Assembly: GCF_007989625.1 (NCBI RefSeq)
Contig: NZ_BJUK01000008.1
Coordinates: forward strand, 54,412-118,411
Length of the DNA: 64,000 nucleotides
Source: Bisbaumannia pacifica
Lineage (GTDB): Bacteria > Pseudomonadota > Gammaproteobacteria > Pseudomonadales > Halomonadaceae
Direction of reading: 5' to 3'
Each line of letters starts with the position of its first letter. Position 1 is the first letter of the stretch. Position numbers and translations under genes: made by a program. Shown here piece after piece: positions 17,165 to 26,859 of this stretch. The notes below the pieces were generated by a model. The model saw only the letters and a list, made by a program, of their open reading frames with translations. It did not search any database and was not told the origin of the DNA.

Positions 17165-18274
17165 ATGCCACTACGTTCCATCCCCCTCGCGGCCATCGCC
17201 GCCGTCGTCCTGCCCTGGCTGCTGACGGGCTGCTCGCCGGAGGCCGCCCCCCCCGCCGAGTCGCCCCGGGTGGTGGAGGCGCATGTGATCCAGCCCGATA
17301 ACGGGGCCGCGGCCACCCGCCTGACCGGGCGGGTGCGTGCCGCCGAACGCAGTACCCTGAGCTTCGAGCTGCCCGGCCGGGTGGCCCGGCTCGAGGTGGA
17401 GGCCGGCGACCGCATCCGCGCCGGCGAGCTCCTGGCCCGCCTGGAGGACGAGCGCTACCGGTTGGTGACGGAGCAGCGCCGCGCCGAGCTGGGCGAGGCC
17501 GAGGCGCTGCTCGAGGAGAAGCGCCAGGACTACCGGCGCCATGCCCAGTTGGCCGAGCGCGACTATGTCAGCGCCACCCGCCTGGACAGCGTGCGCGCCG
17601 CCCTGGCCAGCGCCGAGTCCCGCCAGGCCACCGCGGCGGCGGCCCTGGCCCTGGCCGAGCGCGACCTGGCCCTGACCACCCTGACGGCGCCCTTCGATGG
17701 CTCGGTCGGCGCCCGCCGGGCGGAGCCGGGGGAGCGGGTCACCGCCAATCAGCCGGTGCTCGAGGTAATCTCCGACCGGCAGGGCTTCGAGGTGGAGACC
17801 CGGGTGCCGGAGACCCTGGTGGGCGCCCTGGCGGTAGGCTCGCGCCATGTCGTCACCCTGCCGGCCCTGGGCGACCGCGAGCTCGTCGCCACCCTACGTC
17901 ACCTGGGCACCCAGCCACGCTCTTCCAACGACTACCCGGTGATCCTGAGCCTGGCGTCGCCGCCCCCGGGGCTGCGCTCGGGAATGACCGCCCAGGTGGC
18001 GCTGACCCCGCGGCGCAGCGACGCCGAGGCCGGCCTGCCGGTGCCGCTGACCGCCCTGGTGTATGGCGACGACGGCGCGGCTCATGTGCTGCGCATCGAG
18101 GACCAGGCGCGCCTGGCACGGGTCGCGGTGGAGGTGATCGATCTCGGCGACGGCTGGGCCCGAGTACGCGGCGACCTGGCCCCGGGCCAGCGCCTCGTCG
18201 CCCGGGGCGTCGAGTTCGTCCGTGACGGCCAGCGGGTCAGCCTGCTCGGCGAGGGACCGGAGCGCTACCACTGA
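17165..18274 (+). CDS. RND efflux periplasmic adaptor subunit (lipoprotein)
   Basis: Membrane fusion protein that links the inner-membrane RND pump to an outer-membrane channel. From the ATG chosen, 369 residues: signal peptide with lipobox LLTGC (about residue 22), a lipoyl-like half (FELPGRVARLEVEAGDRIRAGELLARL), a coiled-coil hairpin of about 70 residues (VTEQRRAELGEAEALLEEK to ALAERDLALTTLTAPFDG), then beta-barrel and membrane-proximal parts. An upstream TTG at 17102 in the same frame would overlap the palindromic operator and is less likely. Its stop overlaps the pump gene start by one base (TGATG). No outer-membrane channel gene is present here. Confidence 0.92.
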   Translation: MPLRSIPLAAIAAVVLPWLLTGCSPEAAPPAESPRVVEAHVIQPDNGAAATRLTGRVRAAERSTLSFELPGRVARLEVEAGDRIRAGELLARLEDERYRLVTEQRRAELGEAEALLEEKRQDYRRHAQLAERDYVSATRLDSVRAALASAESRQATAAAALALAERDLALTTLTAPFDGSVGARRAEPGERVTANQPVLEVISDRQGFEVETRVPETLVGALAVGSRHVVTLPALGDRELVATLRHLGTQPRSSNDYPVILSLASPPPGLRSGMTAQVALTPRRSDAEAGLPVPLTALVYGDDGAAHVLRIEDQARLARVAVEVIDLGDGWARVRGDLAPGQRLVARGVEFVRDGQRVSLLGEGPERYH

Positions 18275-21200
18275 TGAACCTGAGCCAGATCGCCTACCGC
18301 CGCCGCCCCGTGCTCTTCCTGGCCACCCTGCTGGCCATGCTGCTCGGCGTCTACAGCTACTTCACCCTACCGGCCCGGGAAGATCCGGAGATCCTGATCC
18401 GCGAGGCGGTGATCACCACCGAGTTCCCCGGCCTGCCGGCGGAGCAGGTGGAGGAGAACATCACCAAGACCCTCGAGGAGAGCATCCGTACCATCGGCGA
18501 GATCAAGGAGCTGCGCTCCACCTCCCTGCGCGGCCGCTCCATCATTCATGTGCAGATTCAGGATCGCTACTTCGATCTCGAGCAGATCTGGGACGAGGTG
18601 CGCCACAAGGTGGCCGCGGCCCGCCCGCGGCTGCCCGAGGGCACCCGGGACCCGGTGATCAACACCGACTTCGGCGACGTGGCGGTGATCACCGTGGCCC
18701 TGACCGCCCCGGATTACCCCCAGGCCGACCAGCAGGAGATCGCCGAGCACGTGCGCGCCCTGCTCTACGGGGTGGAAGGCACCAAGAAGGTGGAGCTGCT
18801 GGGCAGTCAGGAGCAGCGCATCTTCATCGATATCGCCGAGGCGCGGCTCGCCGAGCTGGGCCTGACCCCGGGGGACCTGGCGGCCCAGATCCAGCGCCGC
18901 AATATCTTCCCCCCCGGCGGCGTCATGGAGGTGGGCGAGCAGCGCCTGGCCCTGGAGGTGAGCGGCGAATTCGGCGACCTCGCGGCCCTGGGCGACGCCG
19001 AGCTGCGCCTGCCCGAGGGCGGCACCCTGCGCCTGCGCGACCTGGGCGAGATCCGCCGCGGCTATCAGGACCCCGCCGAGCGCGGCGCCTACTTCAATGG
19101 CGAGTCGGCCATCGTCTTCGCCCTCTCGATGCTCGACGGGGCCAACGTGCTGGACTACGGCGAGGCCGTCCAGGCCACCCTGGCGGCAGTGCGTCCCAGC
19201 CTGCCGGCGGGCTACCGGCTGGAGATCATGACCTTTCAGCCCGAGCAGGTGGCCAACGCCGTCTATGGGGTGACCCAGAGCGTGATCCAGACCCTGGCCA
19301 TCGTGCTGGGGGTGGTGATCCTCTTTTTGGGCCTGCGTACCGGACTGATCGTCGGCTCGATCATCCCCACCGTGATGCTGGTCACCCTGGCGATCATGGG
19401 GCTGATGGAGGTGAGCCTGCAGCGCGCCAGTCTGGCGACCCTGGTGATCGCCCTGGGGCTGCTGGTCGACAACGCCATCGTCGTCGCCGAGGACTTCAAG
19501 ACCCGCCTGGAGGCGGGCCTGGACCGCGACCAGGCCCTGGAGCAGACCGGCCGCGAGCTGGCCCTGCCGCTGCTGTCGTCCAGCCTGACCACCATTCTGG
19601 TGTTCCTGCCGCTGATGCTCGCCGTCCACGCCGCCGGCGAATACACCCGCTCCATCTCCATCGTCATCGCCATCACCCTGCTGAGTTCCTGGTTCCTGTC
19701 GCTGACGCTGACCCCGGCCCTCTGCCATCGCTTCCTCAAGGCGCCTTCTCGCGGCATGACCGGCGAGGCGACCGACGGCCCCAATCTCTCCGATCGGGCC
19801 TTCAACTGGGTATCGCGGCGCTATGGGCTGCTACTGGTGCGGGTGCTGCACCATCGGGCGCTATTCCTCGGCCTGATGGGCCTGGCCCTGGTGGCGGGGC
19901 TGGCCATGATGCAGGCGGTGCCCCACAAGTTCTTCCCCGACTCGGACCGCAATCAGGTGCTGGTGACCCTCGACTTCCCCTCGGACAGCGCCGCGGGGGC
20001 CACCGACCGACGAGTCCAGGCGCTGAGCCGGGAGCTCGGCGAGGCCCCCGGCCTGGCCGCGGACGTCACCGGGGTGGCCGCCTATGCCGGCTTCGGCGGG
20101 CCACGCTTCGTGCTCTCGCTGACGCCCATCGACCCGGCCCCCAACAAGGGCTTCATGGTGCTCAACGTGGCCGACCGCGAGCGGGTCGCGGCGGTGATCC
20201 AGGCCACCCGGGACTACCTGGGCCGCCACCATCCCGACCTTTCGCCCCAGGTGACGCGGATGTTCCTCGGCCCCGCCGACAGCACCCTGCTGCAGGTCCA
20301 GGTCAAGGGCCCGGACCGGGAGGTGCTCTTCGCCGGCGCCCGGGACATCGAGGCCCTGCTGCATGACATGCCAGGCAGCCGCGACGTGCGCCAGAGCTGG
20401 GAGGCGCGCATTCCCTCGCTGCGTATCGCGGTGGATCAGGCCCGGGCGCGCAACGCCGGCATCACCTCCGAGGACATCGCCCAGTCGCTGGCCGGGGCCA
20501 TCGACGGCTATCGCCTCAGCCACTACCGGGAGGGCGACGACATCATCCCGGTGATGCTGCGCTACGCCGATCAGCAGCGCCATAGCCTGGAGCGACTCGC
20601 CTCGCTGACGGTCTACCCCCTGGGCGAGCCCGGCCCCGGCGTGCCCCTCAACCAGGTCGCGGAGATCCGCCTCGACAACGGCTACTACCGCATCGACCGG
20701 GAGAACCTGGTACGCACCATCACCGTGGAGGGGCGTCACGACACCCTGACCGCCGAGGACATGGTGCCGCGCCTGGAACCGGCGCTGCGCGAGCTGGAGG
20801 CGGGCCTGCCGCCGGGCCACTGGATCGAGTTCGATGGGGTGGTCACCGATTCGGCGGAGGGTCAGGCGGCGCTGCAGGCCAACCTGCCGCTGTGCATCGG
20901 CCTGATCTTCGTGCTGCTGGTGGCCCAGTTCAACTCCTTCAAGCGCCCCCTGGTGATCGTCGCCACCATCCCGCTGGTGATCGTCGGGGTGGCCCTGGGG
21001 CTGCTCGCCTCCCGGGCCGATTTCGGCTTCATGGTGCTGCTGGGCATCTACAGCCTGGCCGGCATCATCATCAATAACGCCATCGTGCTGATCGACCGCA
21101 TCGATATCGAGCGCCAGAACCCTCTGCTCTCGGGCCGCGACGCGGTGATCCGCGCCTCGGCGCGGCGCCTGCGGCCGATCCTGATGTCGGCCATCACCAC

Positions 21201-21378
21201 CATCCTCGGCTTCCTGCCGTTGATCCTCGGGCGCGACCCGCTGTTCTACGGCATGGCCGCCGCCATGGCCTTCGGCCTCGGGGTAGGGACTATCATGAGT
21301 CTGGGCGTGGTGCCGGTGCTCTACACCCTGTTCTTCGGCATCGACACCCGCAAGACGCCGCGGAGGAGCGCGCCATGA
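18274..21378 (+). CDS. RND efflux pump permease
   Basis: A 1034-residue inner-membrane proton-driven pump of the RND superfamily (AcrB/HAE-1-like fold). Helix 1 is at about 12-30 (RRPVLFLATLLAMLLGVYSYF), followed by the first periplasmic domain (PAREDPEILIREAVITTEFPGLPAEQVEE). The helix-4 motif LVIALGLLVDNAIVVAEDF carries the Asp of the proton relay; the second half repeats the pattern with IYSLAGIIINNAIVLIDRIDIE. Related pumps of this subgroup export drugs or metals, and the substrate cannot be read from sequence. It overlaps the regulator gene downstream by four bases. Confidence 0.93.
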   Translation: MNLSQIAYRRRPVLFLATLLAMLLGVYSYFTLPAREDPEILIREAVITTEFPGLPAEQVEENITKTLEESIRTIGEIKELRSTSLRGRSIIHVQIQDRYFDLEQIWDEVRHKVAAARPRLPEGTRDPVINTDFGDVAVITVALTAPDYPQADQQEIAEHVRALLYGVEGTKKVELLGSQEQRIFIDIAEARLAELGLTPGDLAAQIQRRNIFPPGGVMEVGEQRLALEVSGEFGDLAALGDAELRLPEGGTLRLRDLGEIRRGYQDPAERGAYFNGESAIVFALSMLDGANVLDYGEAVQATLAAVRPSLPAGYRLEIMTFQPEQVANAVYGVTQSVIQTLAIVLGVVILFLGLRTGLIVGSIIPTVMLVTLAIMGLMEVSLQRASLATLVIALGLLVDNAIVVAEDFKTRLEAGLDRDQALEQTGRELALPLLSSSLTTILVFLPLMLAVHAAGEYTRSISIVIAITLLSSWFLSLTLTPALCHRFLKAPSRGMTGEATDGPNLSDRAFNWVSRRYGLLLVRVLHHRALFLGLMGLALVAGLAMMQAVPHKFFPDSDRNQVLVTLDFPSDSAAGATDRRVQALSRELGEAPGLAADVTGVAAYAGFGGPRFVLSLTPIDPAPNKGFMVLNVADRERVAAVIQATRDYLGRHHPDLSPQVTRMFLGPADSTLLQVQVKGPDREVLFAGARDIEALLHDMPGSRDVRQSWEARIPSLRIAVDQARARNAGITSEDIAQSLAGAIDGYRLSHYREGDDIIPVMLRYADQQRHSLERLASLTVYPLGEPGPGVPLNQVAEIRLDNGYYRIDRENLVRTITVEGRHDTLTAEDMVPRLEPALRELEAGLPPGHWIEFDGVVTDSAEGQAALQANLPLCIGLIFVLLVAQFNSFKRPLVIVATIPLVIVGVALGLLASRADFGFMVLLGIYSLAGIIINNAIVLIDRIDIERQNPLLSGRDAVIRASARRLRPILMSAITTILGFLPLILGRDPLFYGMAAAMAFGLGVGTIMSLGVVPVLYTLFFGIDTRKTPRRSAP

Positions 21379-21992
21379 GCCAGGCCAGCGTCGAGACCCG
21401 GGAGCGGCTGGTCCAGGCGGCCATCCGCCAGTTCGGCGAACGGGGCTACGAGGGCACCACCACCCGCCAGTTGGCGGAGGCCGCCGGCGCCAATATCGGC
21501 TCCATCGCCTACCACTTCACCAACAAGCATGGCCTCTACCTGGCGGCGGCGGCGCATATCGCCGACGAGCTGAAGCGGCGCCTGGCCCCGCCGCCGCTGC
21601 CCGCCCCCACGGATCGGGCGGGCGCCCTCGCGGCCCTGCGCGCCCTGGTCGCGCGCATGGTGCACACCTTCACCGAGGACGACGACTGCCGCCAGTGGCT
21701 GCTGCTGGTGATCCGCGAGCAGGTCGACCCCGGCGAGGCCTTCGAGCTGCTCCAGTCCCGAGCCTTCGCCCCCATCCAGATGACCCTGAGCACCCTGATC
21801 GCCACCCTGAGCGGGCGTCACCCCGACGACCGCGGAGTGATCCTCGAGACCCATACCCTGGTGGGCCAGATCATCTTCTTCCTGGTGGGCCGCGAGCCGC
21901 TGCTGCGTCGCCTGGGCCTGAGCGCCTACGACCCGGCGACGGTGACGGAGATCGAGGCCCTGATGGCGGCCCAGTTGGCCCGCTACGGCTGA
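21375..21992 (+). CDS. TetR-family regulator of the RND operon (CecR/YbiH-like)
   Basis: A 205-residue TetR repressor. Helix-turn-helix at residues about 25-60 (GYEGTTTRQLAEAAGANIGSIAYHFTNKHGLY); the C-terminal domain is like the DUF1956/CecR group (HTFTEDDDCRQWLLLVIREQVDPGEAFELL). Its ATG overlaps the pump stop (ATGA), so it is the last gene of the efflux operon and should autoregulate it. The palindrome TTAATC-N4-GATTAA upstream of the operon is the likely target. Confidence 0.9.
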   Translation: MSQASVETRERLVQAAIRQFGERGYEGTTTRQLAEAAGANIGSIAYHFTNKHGLYLAAAAHIADELKRRLAPPPLPAPTDRAGALAALRALVARMVHTFTEDDDCRQWLLLVIREQVDPGEAFELLQSRAFAPIQMTLSTLIATLSGRHPDDRGVILETHTLVGQIIFFLVGREPLLRRLGLSAYDPATVTEIEALMAAQLARYG

Positions 21993-22000
21993 GGCTCGAA

Positions 22001-22041
22001 ACGCCGCGGGCGGACCCAAAGGCCCGCCCGCGGCTGGCGTT
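22001..22041. terminator. GC-rich hairpin between tetR-like gene and PLDc_N gene
   Basis: Ten-base-pair stem CCGCGGGCGG/CCGCCCGCGG (22004-22013 with 22024-22033) with a 10-base loop. TTT follows in the minus direction, so it fits best as the terminator of the small minus-strand gene, and may also act for the efflux operon. Confidence 0.6.
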
Positions 22042-22053
22042 ACCTCGCCGGCG

Positions 22054-22233
22054 CTACCCCTTGGGTCCCAGTAGCAGCCAGGCGATCAGGCCGATCAACG
22101 GGAAGAACAGCAGGATCAGGATCCACAACAGCTTGACCACCGGCCCCGCGCCACTCTTGGCCACCTTGACGATGGCCCAGATAACGATGATCAGCCAGAT
22201 CAGCCCGAACAGGCCGGCCACTTCGATCCCCAT
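22054..22233 (-). CDS. Small membrane protein, PLDc_N type
   Basis: A 59-residue protein with two hydrophobic helices (about residues 5-24 and 35-54): MGIEVAGLFGLIWLIIVIWA and LLWILILLFFPLIGLIAWLL, ending GPKG. This is the phospholipase-D N-terminal (PLDc_N) membrane module, seen alone in many small proteins and at the N-terminus of cardiolipin synthases. Start chosen after GAAGGAGTGTGACC; a 30-residue longer frame has no ribosome site. Function unknown; single gene. Confidence 0.8.
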   Translation of the reverse strand: MGIEVAGLFGLIWLIIVIWAIVKVAKSGAGPVVKLLWILILLFFPLIGLIAWLLLGPKG

Positions 22234-22381
22234 GGTCACACTCCTTCGTGGGCGCTTGTGAAGCCCCAGAAGTAGCACGCTTTCGGCGTTAGGCACAATC
22301 GCGCCCCGCCCCCGGCTTGGCAATCCCGGCCCCGGCCGCCATTATCATCCCCTCGACTCACCACCACCGGAGCCCCTGACC

Positions 22382-24199
22382 TTGGCCGTCGACCTGCTGC
22401 TCAATGCCGCCATCTTCCTCGCCGCCGCCGTACTGATGGTGCCGCTGTTCAAGGCCCTGGGGCTCGGCGAGGTGCTGGGCTACCTGGTGGCCGGGGTGAT
22501 CATCGGCCCCTCGATGCTGGGGCTGGTACCGGACGCCGAGGGGGTGCTGCAGTTCTCCCAGGTGGGTATCGTCTTCCTGCTCTTCGTGATCGGCCTGGAA
22601 CTCAAGCCGGCGCGCCTCCGGGTCATGCGCCGAGCGGTGTTCGGCTTCGGCAGCCTGCAGGTGACCCTGACCACCGCCACCCTGGCCCTGGTGGCCTGGT
22701 GGCTGGGGCTCTCGCCCCTGGCGGCCCTGGTGGTGGGCTTCAGCCTGGGGCTCTGCTCCACGCCCCTGGTGCTGCAGCTGCTCGGCGAGCGCAAGGAGCT
22801 GGCCTCCCGCCAGGGCCGCCACGGCTTCGCCCTGCTGCTGTTCCAGGACCTGGCGGCGATCCCGGTGCTGGCGGCCATTCCCATCCTCGCCGCCGGCTCG
22901 CTGCTGGCGGCGGGCCCCGGGGTGCTGGTCAGGGAGGCGACCCTGGCGCTGGGCGCCTTCCTCGGGCTGATCCTCGGCGGGCGCTACCTGCTGCGTCCGC
23001 TCTTCCATCTGGCCGCCCGCACCAAGAGCCGTCAGGTCTTCACCGCGACCACCCTGCTGGTGGTGATCGGCGCCGCCTTGCTGATGGAGCTGGCCGGCCT
23101 CTCCATGGCCCTCGGTGCCTTTATCGCCGGGGTGCTGCTGGCGGACTCCGAGTATCGTCACAGCATCGAGGCGGATATCGAGCCCTTCCGCGGCCTGCTG
23201 CTGGGGCTCTTCTTCATGGCGGTGGGGATGATGGCGCAGATCGGCCTGTTGGCGGAGATGCCGCTGACGGTGCTCGGCCTGACCCTGGGGCTGCTGCTGC
23301 TCAAGGGCGCCAGCCTGGTGCTGGCCAGCCGCCTCTATGGCGGCACCTGGAAGGAGGCCACGGGCCTCGGGGTGCTGCTCTCCCAGGGCGGCGAGTTCGC
23401 CTTCGTGCTGCTCACCGCCGCCGCCACGGCGGCCCTGCTCGACCGCGAGCTCACCGAGCTGCTGGTGCTGGTGATCTCGCTCTCCATGGCCACCACCCCG
23501 CTGCTCTACGGCGGCTATGCCCGCTGGCTACGGCCGCACTTCGCCACGTCCCGGAAGCGGCCCGGCTACGATACCCCCGAGGACGACGCCCCCCAGGTGA
23601 TCATCGCCGGTTTCGGGCGCTTCTGGCAGATCCTCGGCCGGGTGCTCCAGGGCCTGCAGATCCCCTATACGGTGCTGGATATCAATGCCGAGCAGGTCGA
23701 TTTCGTGCGCCGCTACGGCAACAAGGTCTACTACGGCGACGCCGCCCGCCTCGACCTGATGGCCGCCGCCGGTGCCGACAAGGCGCGCGTCCTGGTACTG
23801 GCCATGGACGATATCGAGGCATCCATGCGCATCGCCGAGCGGGTCCGGCGGCGCTTCCCCCGGCTGCGCATCTTCGCCCGGGCCCGCAACCGCTACCACG
23901 CCCACCTGTTGATGCGCGCCGGCATCCATGACCTGGTCCGCGAGATGCTCCCCGCCAGCCTGGAGCTGACCCGCGAGGTGCTGGTCGCCCTCGGCCTGCC
24001 CCCGGCGCAGGCCGACCACGGCGTGGCCACCTTCCGCGAGCACGACGAGCAGACCCTGCTGCGCCAGCTGGAGGTATTCGGCAACGAGAGCCAATATATT
24101 CAGACGGTCCAGGAGGCGGCCCGGGAGCTGGAAAGCCTCTTCGAGGCCGACGAGGAGATCGCCACCCCCGCCGGAGGCCCCCATGCGAAAAAGCGATAA
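22382..24199 (+). CDS. KefB-like monovalent cation:proton antiporter (CPA2) with RCK domain
   Basis: A 605-residue transporter. Residues 1-385 form the CPA2 exchanger with about 12 helices; the family motif region reads FLLFVIGLELKPARLRVMR, followed by FQDLAAIPVLAAIPIL and GAFIAGVLLADSEYRHSIEADIEPFRGLLLGLFFMAVGM. Residues about 400-520 form a TrkA-N Rossmann domain (VIIAGFGRFWQILGRVL, then YGDAARLDLMAAAGADKA). This layout matches KefB/KefC glutathione-gated potassium efflux systems. The start is a TTG with GGAG upstream. It overlaps the next gene by 17 bases. Confidence 0.88.
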   Translation: MAVDLLLNAAIFLAAAVLMVPLFKALGLGEVLGYLVAGVIIGPSMLGLVPDAEGVLQFSQVGIVFLLFVIGLELKPARLRVMRRAVFGFGSLQVTLTTATLALVAWWLGLSPLAALVVGFSLGLCSTPLVLQLLGERKELASRQGRHGFALLLFQDLAAIPVLAAIPILAAGSLLAAGPGVLVREATLALGAFLGLILGGRYLLRPLFHLAARTKSRQVFTATTLLVVIGAALLMELAGLSMALGAFIAGVLLADSEYRHSIEADIEPFRGLLLGLFFMAVGMMAQIGLLAEMPLTVLGLTLGLLLLKGASLVLASRLYGGTWKEATGLGVLLSQGGEFAFVLLTAAATAALLDRELTELLVLVISLSMATTPLLYGGYARWLRPHFATSRKRPGYDTPEDDAPQVIIAGFGRFWQILGRVLQGLQIPYTVLDINAEQVDFVRRYGNKVYYGDAARLDLMAAAGADKARVLVLAMDDIEASMRIAERVRRRFPRLRIFARARNRYHAHLLMRAGIHDLVREMLPASLELTREVLVALGLPPAQADHGVATFREHDEQTLLRQLEVFGNESQYIQTVQEAARELESLFEADEEIATPAGGPHAKKR

Positions 24200-24527
24200 A
24201 CAGCTCGACAACCGCTTGCGCGGCGCCCTGATGGAGGTCTGCGAACTGGCCCTGGAGAGCGTGCCGGGCTTTCGCTGGCTGACCCACCTGGCCGACTATC
24301 GCCGCTTCACCGATAGCCTGCGCATCGTCTGCGTCTTCGACAGCGACGACGCCCTGACCCAGGCCCGGGAGGCCCGGGAGGACGACTACCTCTGCCAGCT
24401 GCTCCAGGCCAAGCTGGCCGCCGCCGCCATCAAGCCCGCGGCACTGCGCCGCCAGGTGCACTTCGACAGCGAGGAGGCCTGCCAGCGGGAGCACCGGGGC
24501 AACTGGAAGCGACGCCTAAGCCAGTAG
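24183..24527 (+). CDS. Conserved hypothetical protein (MRKSDKQLDN family)
   Basis: A 114-residue soluble protein that begins MRKSDKQLDNRLRGALMEVCE and has the block VPGFRWLTHLADYRRFTDSLRIVCVFD. Proteins with this beginning are common in pseudomonads and are sometimes named Fis-family regulators, but no helix-turn-helix can be seen and I would not use that name. Ribosome site GGAGG lies within the 3' end of the antiporter gene, and the 17-base overlap suggests coupled expression. Function unknown. Confidence 0.7.
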   Translation: MRKSDKQLDNRLRGALMEVCELALESVPGFRWLTHLADYRRFTDSLRIVCVFDSDDALTQAREAREDDYLCQLLQAKLAAAAIKPAALRRQVHFDSEEACQREHRGNWKRRLSQ

Positions 24528-24576
24528 CCGTGCCGGCGAGCGTCTCGGCCCAGGGCGCCCGCGTCTTCCCTCTTCC

Positions 24577-26859
24577 TTATCTCCACCACTCGGGCAGCAG
24601 GGCCCGCACTTCCGGGCGGGCGAAGCGCTCGTCCATCAGCACCACCACGCCCTCGTCCTCGGGACCGCGGATCACCCGGCCGGCGGCCTGCACCACCTTG
24701 GTCAGGCCGGGAATCCGGTAGGCGTAGTCGTAGCCGCACCCGAAGCGTGCCTGGAGCCGGGCGCGCAGCGCCTCGTTGAAGGGATCCGAGGGCGGCAGCC
24801 CCAGGGTGACGATAAAGGCGCCGATCAGCCGCTCCCCGGGCAGGTCAATACCCTCGCCGAAGGCCCCACCCAGCACCGCGAAGCCGATGCCTCGGCCCCC
24901 GGGCGCGAAACCCGACAGGAAGGCCTCCCGGGCCGCCTCATCCATGCCGCGGGCCTGGTGGCGCTGGGGAATCTCGGGATGCGCCGCGGCCAGCGCCTCT
25001 CGGGCCGCCTCCAGGTAGGCGAAGCTGCTGAAGAAGGCCAGGTAGTGCCCCGGGCGGCGCCGGTACTGGTCGGCCAAGGTGGCGACGATGGCCCCCAGGG
25101 AAGCGGGGCGATCCGCCAGGCGGGTAGAGATATCGCTACGCACCCGCACCTCGAGCTGCTCGGCGCGAAAGGGCGCGGGCACCGTCTGCCAGACGCTGTC
25201 CTCGGGCAGCCCCAGCAGGTCGCGATGGTAGGCGGGCGGGCTCAGGGTCGCCGAGAAGAGCACCGCGCAGTGGGCGGCGGTGAAGCGCGGCGCCAGGAAA
25301 TCCGCCGGCACCAGGTTGCGCAGCCCCAGCCGTGCCTTGCCCCGGCCGCGGCGCTCCAGGTCGCACAGGGAATGGTCGCCGAAGCGCTCCGCCAAGCGGC
25401 CGAAGGCCAGGGCCTCGAAGAGCAGCTCCTGCCACTCCCCCCGGCCGGGGTGCTCCACCAGGTAGTCGCCGAGGCGCGTCACCAGCCCCTGCAGGGCTCC
25501 CAGCAGGCCGCCGGGCAGGCCCTCGAGCACCGCGTAGGCGGGGCGCCGCGGCGAGCCTTCCTCGAGGCCGCTCTCCCGCACCAGGGCCTGCCACTGGCGG
25601 CTCAGCCGCGCCAGGGGCCCCTTCAGGGGCGCGGGCGCGTCTCGCTTGAGGCGATTGAGTCGTGCCTGATCCAGCTCGGCGCTGTACATGCCCCGGGCGC
25701 GGCCCACCAGGTTATGGGCCTCGTCGACCAAGAGCCCCAGGCGCCAGCCGTCCGCCTGGGCCAGGCCATGCAGCAGCGCCGTCTCGTCGAAGTAGTGGTT
25801 GACGTCGCCGACGATCACATCGCACCAGCGGGCCAGCTCCTGGCCCAGGTAGTAGGGACAGACCCGGTGGGCCAGGGCCAGCTCACGCAGCGCCTGGCGA
25901 TCCAGCCAGCCCCGGGCCACCGCCGCCCGGCGCGCCGCCGGCAGGCGATCATAGAAGCCCTCGGCCAGGGGGCAGGCCTCGCCCTGGCAGGGGGTGCCGG
26001 GATGCTCGCAGGCCTTGTCCCGGGCGATCAGCTCCAGCACCCGCAGCGGGGGCTGCCCCTCGGCGGCGCCCAGGCTGGCCAGGGCATCCAGGGCCAGACG
26101 CCGCCCCGGGGTCTTCATGGTCAGGAAGGCCAGGCGATCCAGCCCCTGGCGGGGCATGGCGGTAAGCAACGGGAAGAGCGTGCCCAGGGTCTTGCCGATG
26201 CCGGTGGGGGCCTGGGCCAGCAGGCAGCGGCCGGTGGCGGCGGCCTTGTAGGCGGCCTCGGCCAGGGCCCGCTGCCCGGGGCGGAACGCCTCATGGGGGA
26301 AGCGCAGCCTGGCCAGAGCGGCATCCCGGGCGCGGCGGTGGGCCGACTCCTGGCGCGCCCAGGCCAGGAAGTCGCGGCAGCGGGCGACGAACTCCGCCTC
26401 CAGCTCGGCGGCCGACACGCTCTCGTCGAGGCGGGTCTCCTCGCCGCTGGTGATCTCCAGGTAGACCAGGCGAATCGTCACCCGGGCCAGCCCCTCGGCG
26501 CGACACAACAGGGCCGCGTAGGTGCGCGCCTGGGCCCAGTGCAGGGCACGCTGGTTGGCGGCCTGACGGCTCAGGTCGCCGCGATGGATCTTGATCTCCT
26601 CGAGGCAGGCCTCCCCGGGGGCATAGCCGTCGGCGCGACCGCGTACCACCAGGCACAGACCCGCCTCGCGAAACTCTCCCGCCAGGGGCAGCTCGGCACG
26701 ATAGTCGGCGCCGCGCCGGGCCACCACCCGGGCATGGCCGGCGATGCCCTCCCGGGCGCTGGGCGCCGGGGTGAAACGATGGTCGAGGTCGCCGCGCCGG
26801 GCGGTGAAGTCGCATAGCGCCCGCACCGCCACCCGATAGGTCGACGCCGCCTCGGTCAT
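24577..26859 (-). CDS. RecB-family nuclease / XPD-DinG-like Fe-S helicase fusion
   Basis: A 760-residue protein (start MTEAASTYRV) with two parts. Residues about 30-170 form a PD-(D/E)XK nuclease of RecB/Cas4 type: His43, Asp77 in GRADGY, Glu88 and Lys90 in EEIK, and QxxxY at 110-114. Residues about 190-760 form a superfamily-2 helicase: motif I APTGIGKT (217-224), four cysteines of an iron-sulfur cluster (284, 291, 296, 334), motif II DEAH (379-382), and a C-terminal VVQAAGRVIRGPEDEGVVVLMD. XPD/DinG helicases unwind DNA 5' to 3'. The ATG overlaps the FAN1 gene stop (ATGA), so both enzymes are made from one transcript and probably act together in crosslink or recombination repair. Confidence 0.9.
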   Translation of the reverse strand: MTEAASTYRVAVRALCDFTARRGDLDHRFTPAPSAREGIAGHARVVARRGADYRAELPLAGEFREAGLCLVVRGRADGYAPGEACLEEIKIHRGDLSRQAANQRALHWAQARTYAALLCRAEGLARVTIRLVYLEITSGEETRLDESVSAAELEAEFVARCRDFLAWARQESAHRRARDAALARLRFPHEAFRPGQRALAEAAYKAAATGRCLLAQAPTGIGKTLGTLFPLLTAMPRQGLDRLAFLTMKTPGRRLALDALASLGAAEGQPPLRVLELIARDKACEHPGTPCQGEACPLAEGFYDRLPAARRAAVARGWLDRQALRELALAHRVCPYYLGQELARWCDVIVGDVNHYFDETALLHGLAQADGWRLGLLVDEAHNLVGRARGMYSAELDQARLNRLKRDAPAPLKGPLARLSRQWQALVRESGLEEGSPRRPAYAVLEGLPGGLLGALQGLVTRLGDYLVEHPGRGEWQELLFEALAFGRLAERFGDHSLCDLERRGRGKARLGLRNLVPADFLAPRFTAAHCAVLFSATLSPPAYHRDLLGLPEDSVWQTVPAPFRAEQLEVRVRSDISTRLADRPASLGAIVATLADQYRRRPGHYLAFFSSFAYLEAAREALAAAHPEIPQRHQARGMDEAAREAFLSGFAPGGRGIGFAVLGGAFGEGIDLPGERLIGAFIVTLGLPPSDPFNEALRARLQARFGCGYDYAYRIPGLTKVVQAAGRVIRGPEDEGVVVLMDERFARPEVRALLPEWWR

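Noticed and set aside
24577..26859. Cas4/Csf4-like CRISPR component because of the RecB nuclease plus DinG-type helicase
   Set aside because: No other cas gene or repeat array is present; the FAN1 partner and intact helicase point to DNA repair.
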